Below, in pieces: positions 35,563-43,246 of a DNA stretch of 64,000 nt. Numbering within the stretch: position 1 is the stretch's first letter; each line of letters opens with the position of its first letter. The stretch spans positions 124,001-188,000 of the forward strand of contig CAWHTX010000013.1 of assembly GCA_963832355.1 (NCBI GenBank), given 5' to 3'. The stretch is from DATFVA01 sp963832355 (GTDB lineage: Bacteria; Bacteroidota; Ignavibacteria; Ignavibacteriales; Ignavibacteriaceae). The notes below the pieces were generated by a model that saw only the letters and a program-made list of their open reading frames with translations, was not told the DNA's origin and did no database searches. The translations under genes were made by a program, and so were the position numbers.

Positions 35563-36276
35563 ATGTATCTCAGATATTTGATTTTGTTTCTGGTGCTGCT
35601 GTCTTCGTATGCAGATGCTCAGTTTGACGGCAAACGCTTCAGTATAGGTGTAAATGGTGTTTATACCACATCTGCCAGGATATATCTTAACCCTAATTCA
35701 TCCGACCCGGTTCTCCGTAATCATGCTTTCGGGATTGCCGATATTATTAATCCGTCGATAGACTTCCGCTACAGAATTACGAATGATATTATCATTGGTA
35801 TAGGAACGGAATATATGAAGACAACTGCTGCGGGACCTAACCTTACTGCTTTTTCCGGAAATTCGACCGTGACTATAGATGTTAACGATGGTTTTCTTCT
35901 GATACCGGTGGAAATCTCCGGATATTATTTGCTTCCTTTCTCTACAGAAAAATTTAAATTTCTTATGGGCGGAGGTGCCGGTTATTATTACGGGGAACAT
36001 ATAAGGGAATTCGGTGATGAATCTGTTTCAACTGAAAGCCGGGATTTTGCATATGGCATACAGGTTTCTGTTTCCATGGATTATATGATACGCGATGACA
36101 TAACTGTGCATTCTGAAATGAAGTTCAGGGACCCTCAATTTAAAGTTAAAAGTGCATATGATAAACTTGAAGTAAATTATAATGGCCAGATAATACGCCT
36201 TGCACAGAAAACATTCGATTCAAAAATTGATGTCGATGGGGTAACCTTCATACTCGGATTTTCATTTCTCTTTTAA
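35563..36276 (+). CDS. Outer-membrane beta-barrel protein
   Basis: A 237-residue protein with a signal peptide (1-19, ending YADA) and a mature part made of alternating hydrophobic and polar residues, ending in Phe (GVTFILGFSFLF), as expected for an outer-membrane barrel of about eight to ten strands. Segments such as RYRITNDIIIGIGTEYMK and KFLMGGGAGYYYG fit porin-family or OmpW-like barrels. It has no further identifiable domain. It lies between a foldase gene and shikimate genes but probably has its own promoter. Confidence 0.85.
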   Translation: MYLRYLILFLVLLSSYADAQFDGKRFSIGVNGVYTTSARIYLNPNSSDPVLRNHAFGIADIINPSIDFRYRITNDIIIGIGTEYMKTTAAGPNLTAFSGNSTVTIDVNDGFLLIPVEISGYYLLPFSTEKFKFLMGGGAGYYYGEHIREFGDESVSTESRDFAYGIQVSVSMDYMIRDDITVHSEMKFRDPQFKVKSAYDKLEVNYNGQIIRLAQKTFDSKIDVDGVTFILGFSFLF

Positions 36277-36384
36277 TAAGCCGGTCAGATTTCTGCAGCT
36301 TATCGACCGTCCGCTTATTTTACATTTAAAGAATACACAGAAAAATTTAAAATGTTACCAACAATTATTTTCTTCTCTGATATT

Positions 36385-36418
36385 TTTGTCCTGCTTCTGA
36401 ATTTTTTTATTAAGTTTG
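36385..36418 (+). promoter_or_regulatory. Candidate Bacteroidota-type promoter for aroK
   Basis: TTTG at 36385-36388 and TAAGTTTG at 36411-36418 match the TTTG / TAnnTTTG pattern, with a 22-base spacer, slightly longer than the usual 19-21. The start codon at 36425 lies six bases downstream, which would give a nearly leaderless transcript. Motif evidence only. Confidence 0.35.
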
Positions 36419-36424
36419 TAACCA

Positions 36425-36961
36425 ATGAAAGATGATGTTATTTATCTCGCCGGTTTTATGGGTGCAGGTAAAAGTACAATAGGTCCGATTCTCGCGAATA
36501 CACTGGGATGGAATTTTTACGACCTGGACAGAGTGATTGAAAAACACGAAGGAATGAAAGTAAGAGAGATCTTTGAAACCAAAGGTGAAAGTTATTTCAG
36601 AAAGATAGAGCGTGAACAACTTGAAATGATTTCCTCTGAAAATAAGGTGATCATCTCTCTGGGAGGGGGAACAATGAGTAATGAAGACAACCTGATATTT
36701 CTGAAAAAAACAGGTACAATATTTTATCTTAAAGCCTCACAGGAAGCAATATATAAAAGGCTTAAATACAAACGGGATCGTCCTGCTCTGCATATCAACG
36801 GTGATTTTCCCGAAACAAAAGAAGAACTGATGGAATTGATAAATAAGCTTTTGAATGAAAGAGAAAAATTCTATCTTTTAGCCGATCACATTATTCTTAC
36901 TGATAATATTCCCGTGGGTAAAACTGTTGATAGGATTGCAAGATTAATATCATCAAAATAA
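36425..36961 (+). CDS. aroK: Shikimate kinase
   Basis: A 178-residue P-loop kinase that phosphorylates shikimate in aromatic amino acid synthesis. Seen are GFMGAGKSTIGPILA (Walker A), the shikimate-binding Asp in FYDLDRVIE, FRKIEREQL, LGGGTMS and the lid residues in YKRDRPAL. Length is typical. It lies 18 bases before aroB on the same strand, and the two are consecutive users of the pathway, so they form an operon. Confidence 0.95.
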   Translation: MKDDVIYLAGFMGAGKSTIGPILANTLGWNFYDLDRVIEKHEGMKVREIFETKGESYFRKIEREQLEMISSENKVIISLGGGTMSNEDNLIFLKKTGTIFYLKASQEAIYKRLKYKRDRPALHINGDFPETKEELMELINKLLNEREKFYLLADHIILTDNIPVGKTVDRIARLISSK

Positions 36962-36979
36962 ATAATCAGGAATAATTCT

Positions 36980-38074
36980 TTGAAAAAAATAAATGTGGAG
37001 GTTTCCGATTCTTCCTACCCGATATTTGCAGGAAGAGGAATATTAACACACCTAAAGCCTCAACTGAAGAAGTATGCCCATTTTAATAATTTTTTTATTG
37101 TAGTCGACAGAAATGTTGCCAGGCACCATTTAAAAGATATTAAGAAAGCGATCGGCAGACGCAAAAAAGTTTTTTATTATGAATTGAAACCGGGTGAAAA
37201 TTCCAAATCGCAGGAACAACTGAAAAAAATATACAATTCACTTATAAAAAATAATTTCGGCAGGGATACATTATTGATCTCGATCGGGGGAGGCGTAACC
37301 GGGGATCTGGCAGGATACTCGGCAGCAACATATATGAGGGGATTACAGCTCATAAACATTCCAACTACGCTTCTGTCGGCTGTTGATAGTTCAATCGGGG
37401 GTAAGACAGCAATAAACTTTAACGGATACAAAAACATTATCGGGGCATTCTATCAACCCGATATGGTTCTGATAGATTCGGATTTTTTCAGAACTCTGCC
37501 CAATAAAGAGTACATTGCGGGGATGGGTGAGGTAATTAAATACGCTTATATCTCATCTCCCGAATTATACAATCTCATTAATGAAAACTTCGATAGTATC
37601 AGGCGAAAAGATGAAAAGATCATTGACGAGATAATACTTAAATGCGCTGCTATAAAGGCGGGTGTTGTTTCCAATGATGAGAGGGAGAACGGTCTCAGAA
37701 AAATTCTTAACTTCGGTCATACTTTCGGCCATGCTATTGAATCAGCTTCCGGCTTTAAATTAAGACATGGACTTTGTGTTATTTATGGAATAGTAATAGA
37801 ATTATTTTTATCCAATAAAATAGGGGTTCTGTCAAGGAAGAAACTGACAAAATACCTTGAACTTCCGGGAAAGTTCCGGCTGAAGAACTTATTAGATGAT
37901 TTCGATTTTGAAGAAATATACACTATAATGCTTACAGATAAGAAAAACCGCAATGGGAAGATAAATTTTGTTCTGTTATCAGACCTTGGTAAGATTCTGC
38001 TCGATGTGGATGCCGGTAAGAGAGATATTATGTATGCGTATGAAAGGGCCCGGAATTTTTTCGATAAAAGTTAA
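36980..38074 (+). CDS. aroB: 3-dehydroquinate synthase
   Basis: A 364-residue enzyme of the shikimate pathway that converts DAHP into dehydroquinate, using NAD and a divalent metal. Motifs are SIGGGVTGDLAGYSAATYMRG, IPTTLLSAVDSSIGGKTAINF, GEVIKYA, and the metal ligands in NFGHTFGHAIE and LRHGLCVIYG. The start is TTG at 36980, giving the expected KKINVEVSDSSYPI N-terminus. It follows aroK. A long noncoding stretch lies downstream. Confidence 0.95.
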   Translation: MKKINVEVSDSSYPIFAGRGILTHLKPQLKKYAHFNNFFIVVDRNVARHHLKDIKKAIGRRKKVFYYELKPGENSKSQEQLKKIYNSLIKNNFGRDTLLISIGGGVTGDLAGYSAATYMRGLQLINIPTTLLSAVDSSIGGKTAINFNGYKNIIGAFYQPDMVLIDSDFFRTLPNKEYIAGMGEVIKYAYISSPELYNLINENFDSIRRKDEKIIDEIILKCAAIKAGVVSNDERENGLRKILNFGHTFGHAIESASGFKLRHGLCVIYGIVIELFLSNKIGVLSRKKLTKYLELPGKFRLKNLLDDFDFEEIYTIMLTDKKNRNGKINFVLLSDLGKILLDVDAGKRDIMYAYERARNFFDKS

Positions 38075-38092
38075 GGTTCGGTTTAAAGGAGA

Positions 38093-38128
38093 AACTGTCG
38101 GATCTTTGAGGGTGAAAATCCGACAGTT
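38093..38128 (+). repeat. Perfect 11-bp hairpin, first of a related pair
   Basis: AACTGTCGGAT at 38093-38103 pairs with ATCCGACAGTT at 38118-38128 around a 14-base loop. It lies 18 bases after the aroB stop, so it may be its terminator, but no T-run follows. Confidence 0.75.
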
Positions 38129-38321
38129 CGTGTGTCATTTATGGAGGGGGTACTATGCAAAAAACTATTTTCTATTTTCAGGTTAGAAGGTTCAACTAAT
38201 ATGCCACCCAAAAAGACGGCAAAATAGACTGAAAATGTGCTCGAAGAAATTTACGGGGTAAGAATTACAATCTGCGATTACTTTTTTACATGAACTTTTG
38301 AAATGTGTTGTTTAAAAAAGG

Positions 38322-38353
38322 AACTGCCGGAAATTGTCGCAAATCCGGCAGTT
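38322..38353 (+). repeat. Perfect 10-bp hairpin, second of a related pair
   Basis: AACTGCCGGA at 38322-38331 pairs with TCCGGCAGTT at 38344-38353 around a 12-base loop. The stem differs from that of the first hairpin by one base pair, which keeps complementarity in both arms. Confidence 0.75.
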
Positions 38354-38523
38354 AGAATTGGAAGGGTGTTATGCTTAAACTATGAACTACTTCGTATATG
38401 AAAGGTCAAGTACTATGCCATTTCTTAAAGCACGTTTTTTGCATAATTTCAAATCTTGTAATCTCATTATAAGATAATTTCAATTGAACCTTATTATTTT
38501 GATACTAAGAAGGAGCTGTCCGG

Positions 38524-39468
38524 ATGCCTGAACATGAAAGTCTCGTTGAATTAAATCTTGCAGAGGAGATTGAAAAATTAAAAAAAGAACTGAATGCAGT
38601 TATTCTGGCGCATTATTATCAGGAATCGGAAATACAGGATATAGCCGATTTTGTCGGTGATAGTCTTGATCTGGCAAGAAAGGCAAAATCGACCCAGGCG
38701 GACGTAATTGTTTTCGCAGGCGTTCATTTTATGGCGGAGACCGCTAAAATATTGAACCCTGACAAACTCGTGCTGCTTCCCGATCTTGAAGCAGGCTGTT
38801 CACTTGCAGAAAGTTGTCCCGCCCCTTTATTTAAGGCTTTCCGTGAAAAGCATCCCGATCATATATCAATAACCTATATAAATTGTACAGCTGAGGTGAA
38901 AGCTCTCAGTGATATAATCTGTACTTCCAGTAATGCCGAAAAAATTATTCAGCAGATTCCTCCCGGTAAGCCAATTCTGTTTGCTCCTGACCGTAACCTG
39001 GGAAAATATCTGATTAAAAAGACGGGAAGGGAAATGCTTCTATGGGACGGCTCCTGTATAGTTCATGAAACTTTCAGTGAGAGGAAGTTAATCGATCTTA
39101 AGCTCGAATATCCGGAAGCTAAGGTCATAGCTCATCCCGAGTGCGAAGAAATAGTTTTGAACAGAGCCGACTTTATTGGTTCAACAAGTAAGTTATTAAA
39201 GTTTGTGCAGGAGGACCCTGCGGATCAATTTATAGTTGCAACAGAGTCAGGCATTCTCCATCAGATGAAGAAACTGGTTCCCGGTAAAACTCTTATTCCT
39301 GCGCCTCCCGAGGAAAACTGCAGCTGTAATGAATGTCCTTACATGAAGCTTAATACCATGGAAAAACTCTACCTGAGTATGAAGAATAAAGAACCGGAGA
39401 TTACACTGGATCCCGGTCTGATGAAAAGAGCTCTCAACCCCATTGAGAGAATGCTTGAGATGAGTTAG
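38524..39468 (+). CDS. nadA: Quinolinate synthase NadA
   Basis: A 314-residue [4Fe-4S] enzyme condensing iminoaspartate with dihydroxyacetone phosphate to make quinolinate for NAD synthesis. Conserved features are AHYYQESEIQDIADFVGDSL, FAGVHFMAETAKIL, LEAGCSLAESCP, the YINCTAEVKA segment, HPECEEIV, and the C-terminal ENCSCNECPYMKLNT. The three cluster-binding cysteines (in GCSLAESC, region CTAEVKA or HPEC, and CNECPYM) are present. No nadB or nadC lies nearby. GGAGCTG lies about ten bases before the start. It overlaps the convergent histidine kinase by four bases. Confidence 0.96.
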   Translation: MPEHESLVELNLAEEIEKLKKELNAVILAHYYQESEIQDIADFVGDSLDLARKAKSTQADVIVFAGVHFMAETAKILNPDKLVLLPDLEAGCSLAESCPAPLFKAFREKHPDHISITYINCTAEVKALSDIICTSSNAEKIIQQIPPGKPILFAPDRNLGKYLIKKTGREMLLWDGSCIVHETFSERKLIDLKLEYPEAKVIAHPECEEIVLNRADFIGSTSKLLKFVQEDPADQFIVATESGILHQMKKLVPGKTLIPAPPEENCSCNECPYMKLNTMEKLYLSMKNKEPEITLDPGLMKRALNPIERMLEMS

Positions 39469-40679
39469 CACTTGTTAAGGATGATAGCTATTGTTGTCCC
39501 TTCTCCCGGGGAAGAATTCTTCACATAAATCTTACCCCCATGGTATCCTTCAATAATTCTCTTGGAAAGACTTAAACCCAGACCCCATCCTCTTCTTTTT
39601 GTACTGTACCCCGGTCTGAAGATGTCCTTCCTCCTCTTATATTCGATACCTTTGCCATTATCAAAAACACATACTTCAATATGACTTTTCGAACCGGTAA
39701 TGGAAATAGCAATTATCCCTGATTTATGATCTATGGCATCAAGTGAATTTTTTATAAGATTTTCAATCACCCATCCGAAAAGCTCGGAATTCATTTCAGC
39801 ACAGAGTTCTTTATCTGCATCGATCGTCAGTTCCACACTTTTTCCGTTCGGGAGTCTTCTCTGAAAATAGTCTGTAATCTTTTTAACTTCGGAATACACA
39901 TTTCGGGGTTTTATCTCCGGTGTAGAACCGATTTTAGAAAACCTGTACGTAATTTTATTAAGCTTTTCAACATCGCTTCCTATCTCGTCAGCAATGTCTA
40001 TTACCTTATCGGGATCATTGTAATTTATCTTCAGCATTTCAAGCCATCCCATAAGGCTTGATATGGGTGTCCCGAACTGGTGTGCAGTCTCTTTTGCCAT
40101 GCCAACCCATATATTGCTCTGCTCGCTTCTTTTAATGCTGCTGAACCCGACATAGCCTATAACAATGAATAGTACTGCGATAATTATCTGAAAGTAAGGG
40201 TATAACCTCAGCCTGTTAATCAGGTCCGAATCACCGTAATGAATTTTCTGAAGAATAAGAGTATCCTCGTAAGTTACAAGAATGGGCTTATGCGCCTCAT
40301 CCATCTCCCTTACCTGCTGGTTAAAAAACTTCTCAAGTTCATCCCTGGAAAGGGTAGAGTCGTACTTTATGTTTCTTACATCCTTAATGTCATGCTTACT
40401 TTCAATTTTTACAAGGTCGTCCGGTCCGGTTGATATAAGGGGGAAATCAATTGGTTTGAGTATATTATCGAACAGGAATGTTATATCGGCATTTGGTTCC
40501 GATGTATTGGCTACATATTCAATACCCTTTGCATAAAGCTCCACAATGGTTCTTTCCCGGTTCTGAAGTACTTTAACCAGGTTCTGGGTATAATAGAGAG
40601 TTCCCACGGCTATAAGAAAAGCAACAACTATAAGGCTGATTTTGATATTTAGAGATGCGGGTCCGCCGGACATTTTCAT
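39465..40679 (-). CDS. Membrane sensor histidine kinase
   Basis: A 404-residue kinase. Two transmembrane helices (about 12-30 and 158-178) flank a periplasmic sensor region of some 125 residues. The dimerisation and phosphoacceptor domain has AKETAHQFGTPISSLMGW with the His in it; the ATPase domain shows NLIKNSLDAID, VFDNGKGI and GWGLGLSLSKRI. There is no receiver domain, and no response regulator gene is adjacent, so it is an orphan here. The pattern MAKETAHQFGTPISSLMGWLE is common among Bacteroidota kinases. Ligand unknown. Confidence 0.93.
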   Translation of the reverse strand: MKMSGGPASLNIKISLIVVAFLIAVGTLYYTQNLVKVLQNRERTIVELYAKGIEYVANTSEPNADITFLFDNILKPIDFPLISTGPDDLVKIESKHDIKDVRNIKYDSTLSRDELEKFFNQQVREMDEAHKPILVTYEDTLILQKIHYGDSDLINRLRLYPYFQIIIAVLFIVIGYVGFSSIKRSEQSNIWVGMAKETAHQFGTPISSLMGWLEMLKINYNDPDKVIDIADEIGSDVEKLNKITYRFSKIGSTPEIKPRNVYSEVKKITDYFQRRLPNGKSVELTIDADKELCAEMNSELFGWVIENLIKNSLDAIDHKSGIIAISITGSKSHIEVCVFDNGKGIEYKRRKDIFRPGYSTKRRGWGLGLSLSKRIIEGYHGGKIYVKNSSPGEGTTIAIILNKC

Positions 40680-40794
40680 GGAATGGTTCTACCCGGAATT
40701 ATTAAAAAACAAAGCCAAGTATCGCACTTTTATGAGTATAAAATCCAGTCATAATTTTGGTTAAAAACCTGGGATCCCTGGTTTAGGATTCAGG

Positions 40795-42066
40795 TTAAGC
40801 GACAAAAAAAGTCTGCTCTCTCTTCGGCCCGACAGATACTATTGTAATTTTAACACCGGTATGATTGGCGATAAATTCGAGGTATTCCTTAGCTTCAGAA
40901 GGAAGGTCAGAATATGTCCTGCATCCGGAAATATCAGAATTCCAGCCTTTAAACGTTTCGTAAACAGGCTGAACTTCAGACAATCTTTGTACATCGGTCG
41001 GGTATGATTTCAAATATTTTCCATTAAGTTCATAGCCTGTACAGACTTTTATTTCATCAAATGAGCTTAAAACATCCAGCTTTGTAATTGCTGCCTCCTC
41101 GATTCCATTTATCGTGGCAGAATATTTAACCAGAAAAGCGTCAAACCAGCCGCATCTTCTTGGTCTGCCGGTAGTTGCCCCGTATTCGGCTCCAACCTTT
41201 CTCAGATTCTCACCGGTATCGTCATTCAGTTCTGTCGGAAAGGGTCCGAAACCGACCCTGGTGGTATATGCCTTAACTATTCCAAAAACCAGATTTATCT
41301 TTGTCGGTGGTATTCCGGTTCCGGTGCATGCTCCTCCTGAAGTGGGACTTGAGGATGTGACGTAGGGGTAAGTACCATGGTCAACGTCCAGCAGGGCACC
41401 CTGGGCGCCTTCAAGCAGGATCGATTTTCCTTCGGCTATTGCATTATTCAGGTAGGAGGGAACATCTTTAACGTATTTGTCAATTGCTTTATCAAACTCA
41501 ACATATTCCCTGATTATCTCCTCAACATCCAGCTCATCGTGGTTATATATTTTTTTAAGGAGATTGTTCTTTTCCTTTAGATTTTCCCTTATTTTTTCTT
41601 CCAGCACCTTCTTATTCAAAAGATCAACGATCTTTATTCCTTTTCTGGCGTACTTATCAATGTAACAGGGACCAATTCCTCTGCCTGTCGTTCCGATTTT
41701 ATTACCATTATTTTCACTTATGCTGTCAAGCAGCTTATGATAAGGCATAATTAAATGAGCATTATGACTGATAAATAATCTGCCTTCAACACTTATTCCG
41801 TTTTTCCTGAGAAGTTCTATTTCATCCAGTAATGCATTAGGATCTATTACTACGCCGTTCCCGATTACGCAGGTTACATTTTCCCTGAGAATCCCGGAGG
41901 GAATAAGGTGTAGTATATACTGCTTATCGCCAATAGTTACAGTATGCCCGGCATTAGCTCCACCCTGGTATCTGGTTACAATGTCATAATTTTCACTCAG
42001 GATATCAACTATTTTACCTTTACCTTCATCACCCCACTGGCTTCCAACCAGAACAGTTACACGCAT
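40795..42066 (-). CDS. purA: Adenylosuccinate synthase
   Basis: A 423-residue GTP-dependent enzyme joining IMP and aspartate in the first committed step to AMP. Hallmarks are GSQWGDEGKGKIVD, the GGANAGHTV loop, IGTTGRGIGPCY, EGAQGALLDVDHGTYP and TTGRPRRCGWFDA. The C-terminal segment has VGPKREQTF. Length is normal. It is separated from the kinase by about 115 bases and from the STAS gene by a terminator pointing the same way. Confidence 0.97.
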   Translation of the reverse strand: MRVTVLVGSQWGDEGKGKIVDILSENYDIVTRYQGGANAGHTVTIGDKQYILHLIPSGILRENVTCVIGNGVVIDPNALLDEIELLRKNGISVEGRLFISHNAHLIMPYHKLLDSISENNGNKIGTTGRGIGPCYIDKYARKGIKIVDLLNKKVLEEKIRENLKEKNNLLKKIYNHDELDVEEIIREYVEFDKAIDKYVKDVPSYLNNAIAEGKSILLEGAQGALLDVDHGTYPYVTSSSPTSGGACTGTGIPPTKINLVFGIVKAYTTRVGFGPFPTELNDDTGENLRKVGAEYGATTGRPRRCGWFDAFLVKYSATINGIEEAAITKLDVLSSFDEIKVCTGYELNGKYLKSYPTDVQRLSEVQPVYETFKGWNSDISGCRTYSDLPSEAKEYLEFIANHTGVKITIVSVGPKREQTFFVA

Positions 42067-42095
42067 TTGATACTCTTATTTTATGAATTTGATCA

Positions 42096-42126
42096 AAATA
42101 AAAACTCCGAATGAAATCCGGAGTTT
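42096..42126 (-). terminator. Intrinsic terminator after the STAS gene, minus strand
   Basis: AAACTCCG at 42102-42109 and CGGAGTTT at 42119-42126 form an 8-bp stem. Read on the minus strand, the hairpin is followed by a U-rich run (TTTTTATTTT), so it ends transcripts coming from the STAS gene before purA. Confidence 0.75.
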
Positions 42127-42158
42127 AAAACTACATAAAACCTGATTTATGAGGAAAT

Positions 42159-42500
42159 TTAATTAGAAAAACTTTTAATAGCTTCATCCACGTTTTCGTA
42201 GAACTCGAAGATTGTAATGAGTTTTGTAATAATAAGCAGGCTTTCGATTTTTTCGGTAACCCGGGCTAATTTAAGGTTTCCGCCGGCCTTTTTCATCGTT
42301 GTTAATCCCCCAATCATCATGCCAAGACCAGAGCTGTTCATGAATTTTACATCAGAAAGGTCTACAACGATATTTTTCTTACCTTCATCGATCAGTTTAT
42401 GGAGTAAATCATTAAATTCTTTAGTATCTTCACCGCCCATCACATTTCCCTTTAAATCTATGACGACAGCTTCGTACCTTTCATTTACTTTTGTTTTCAT
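42159..42500 (-). CDS. STAS-domain anti-sigma factor antagonist
   Basis: A 113-residue SpoIIAA/RsbV-like protein. The phosphorylatable serine lies in VDLSDVKFMNSSGLGMMIGG, with the usual helix after it. Such proteins, when unphosphorylated, bind a serine kinase anti-sigma factor and free the regulator it holds. The ATG at 42500 has AGGAG six bases upstream; a TTG two codons earlier is less likely. It is the first of two STAS proteins in this region; the second is at 47073-47444 on the other strand. Confidence 0.93.
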   Translation of the reverse strand: MKTKVNERYEAVVIDLKGNVMGGEDTKEFNDLLHKLIDEGKKNIVVDLSDVKFMNSSGLGMMIGGLTTMKKAGGNLKLARVTEKIESLLIITKLITIFEFYENVDEAIKSFSN

Positions 42501-42652
42501 TAACAACTCCTAAAATTTTTGCATTAAATTTAAGTTAATGGAGGTAACAAAGCAAGTTTACAGGATTAAGCCTGAAGATTATTTTTGGTTTAATTGTTAG
42601 ATAAAAATTAAATATTTTACGGAACCTGACCCAAAATTTTACGTCTAAAAAG

Positions 42653-43246
42653 ATGGATACGAAAAACACAAAGGAAGATTTGCAGAAAGCTCAGATATTA
42701 AACCTGGATGACGATTTTTCCCTTGTAAAAAGGTTTATAGAAGGCGATGAATCTGCATTCGCTGTGCTTGTTCAGAGGCATAAGGAAAAAGTGAGAAATA
42801 TAATATATCTCACTATGAGCAGCTCCAATTCTGTGGATGACATAGCACAGGATGTTTTTTTAACAGTTTACAGGAATCTGAATAATTTCAGATTCGAATC
42901 ACAATTCACTACCTGGCTCTACAGGATAACAGTGAATAAGTGCAAAGATTACATGAGAAAGATAAAAATCAGAAATATTTTTACACCCTTAAAAGAAGCT
43001 GAAGAAAAAACAGGTGATACAACGACTCCTGAAAGCAGCGATATCACGGGAATTGTGCAGAAAGCGATCGGGAAACTTCCCGAAAAATTGCGGGTCCCGC
43101 TTCTTTTAAAGGACATAGAGGGAATGAGTTACCAGGAAATCGCGGAAACGGTGCAGTGTGAGATAGGAACAGTGAAATCAAGGATCTTCAGAGCGAGGGA
43201 AGGATTAAGGAATATCCTTAAACCCTATGAAGAGGAGTTGATGTAA
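42653..43246 (+). CDS. ECF (RpoE-like) RNA polymerase sigma factor
   Basis: A 197-residue alternative sigma factor. Region 2 is seen as VDDIAQDVFLTVYRNLNNFRFE with FTTWLYRITVNKCKDYMRK, and region 4 as LPEKLRVPLLLKDIEGMSYQEI with IGTVKSRIFRAREGLRNIL, which recognise the -10 and -35 elements. The N-terminal 25 residues are an added acidic segment. Its stop overlaps the start of the next gene (TAATG), so the two are coupled, the usual arrangement for sigma and anti-sigma pairs. Confidence 0.95.
   Translation: MDTKNTKEDLQKAQILNLDDDFSLVKRFIEGDESAFAVLVQRHKEKVRNIIYLTMSSSNSVDDIAQDVFLTVYRNLNNFRFESQFTTWLYRITVNKCKDYMRKIKIRNIFTPLKEAEEKTGDTTTPESSDITGIVQKAIGKLPEKLRVPLLLKDIEGMSYQEIAETVQCEIGTVKSRIFRAREGLRNILKPYEEELM

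Larger units (their letters stand above)
38075..38523 (+). promoter_or_regulatory. 450-base noncoding region with paired hairpins upstream of nadA
   Basis: This is the longest gene-free stretch in the window. It holds two related perfect hairpins (stems beginning AACTGTCGGAT and AACTGCCGGA). Each is followed 17-26 bases later by a purine-rich run and ATGC (TGGAGGGGGTACTATGC at 38141-38157; TGGAAGGGTGTTATGC at 38356-38371 or near). GTACTATGC recurs at 38410. The short frames after these ATGs are only 14 and 4 codons. It may be a structured leader of nadA, a terminator/leader pair, or a degenerate repeat element; I cannot choose. Confidence 0.5.

Noticed and set aside
38155..38199. A 14-codon frame after the first nadA-leader hairpin, with GGAGGGGG upstream
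   Set aside because: Possible leader peptide, but no codon bias toward a regulated amino acid and the second cassette opens a frame of only four codons, so I kept it as part of the leader and not as a gene.
38075..38523. Direct assignment of the leader to the known NAD+-I riboswitch
   Set aside because: I cannot match its consensus by eye, and the known class is from Acidobacteria; left as an open possibility.
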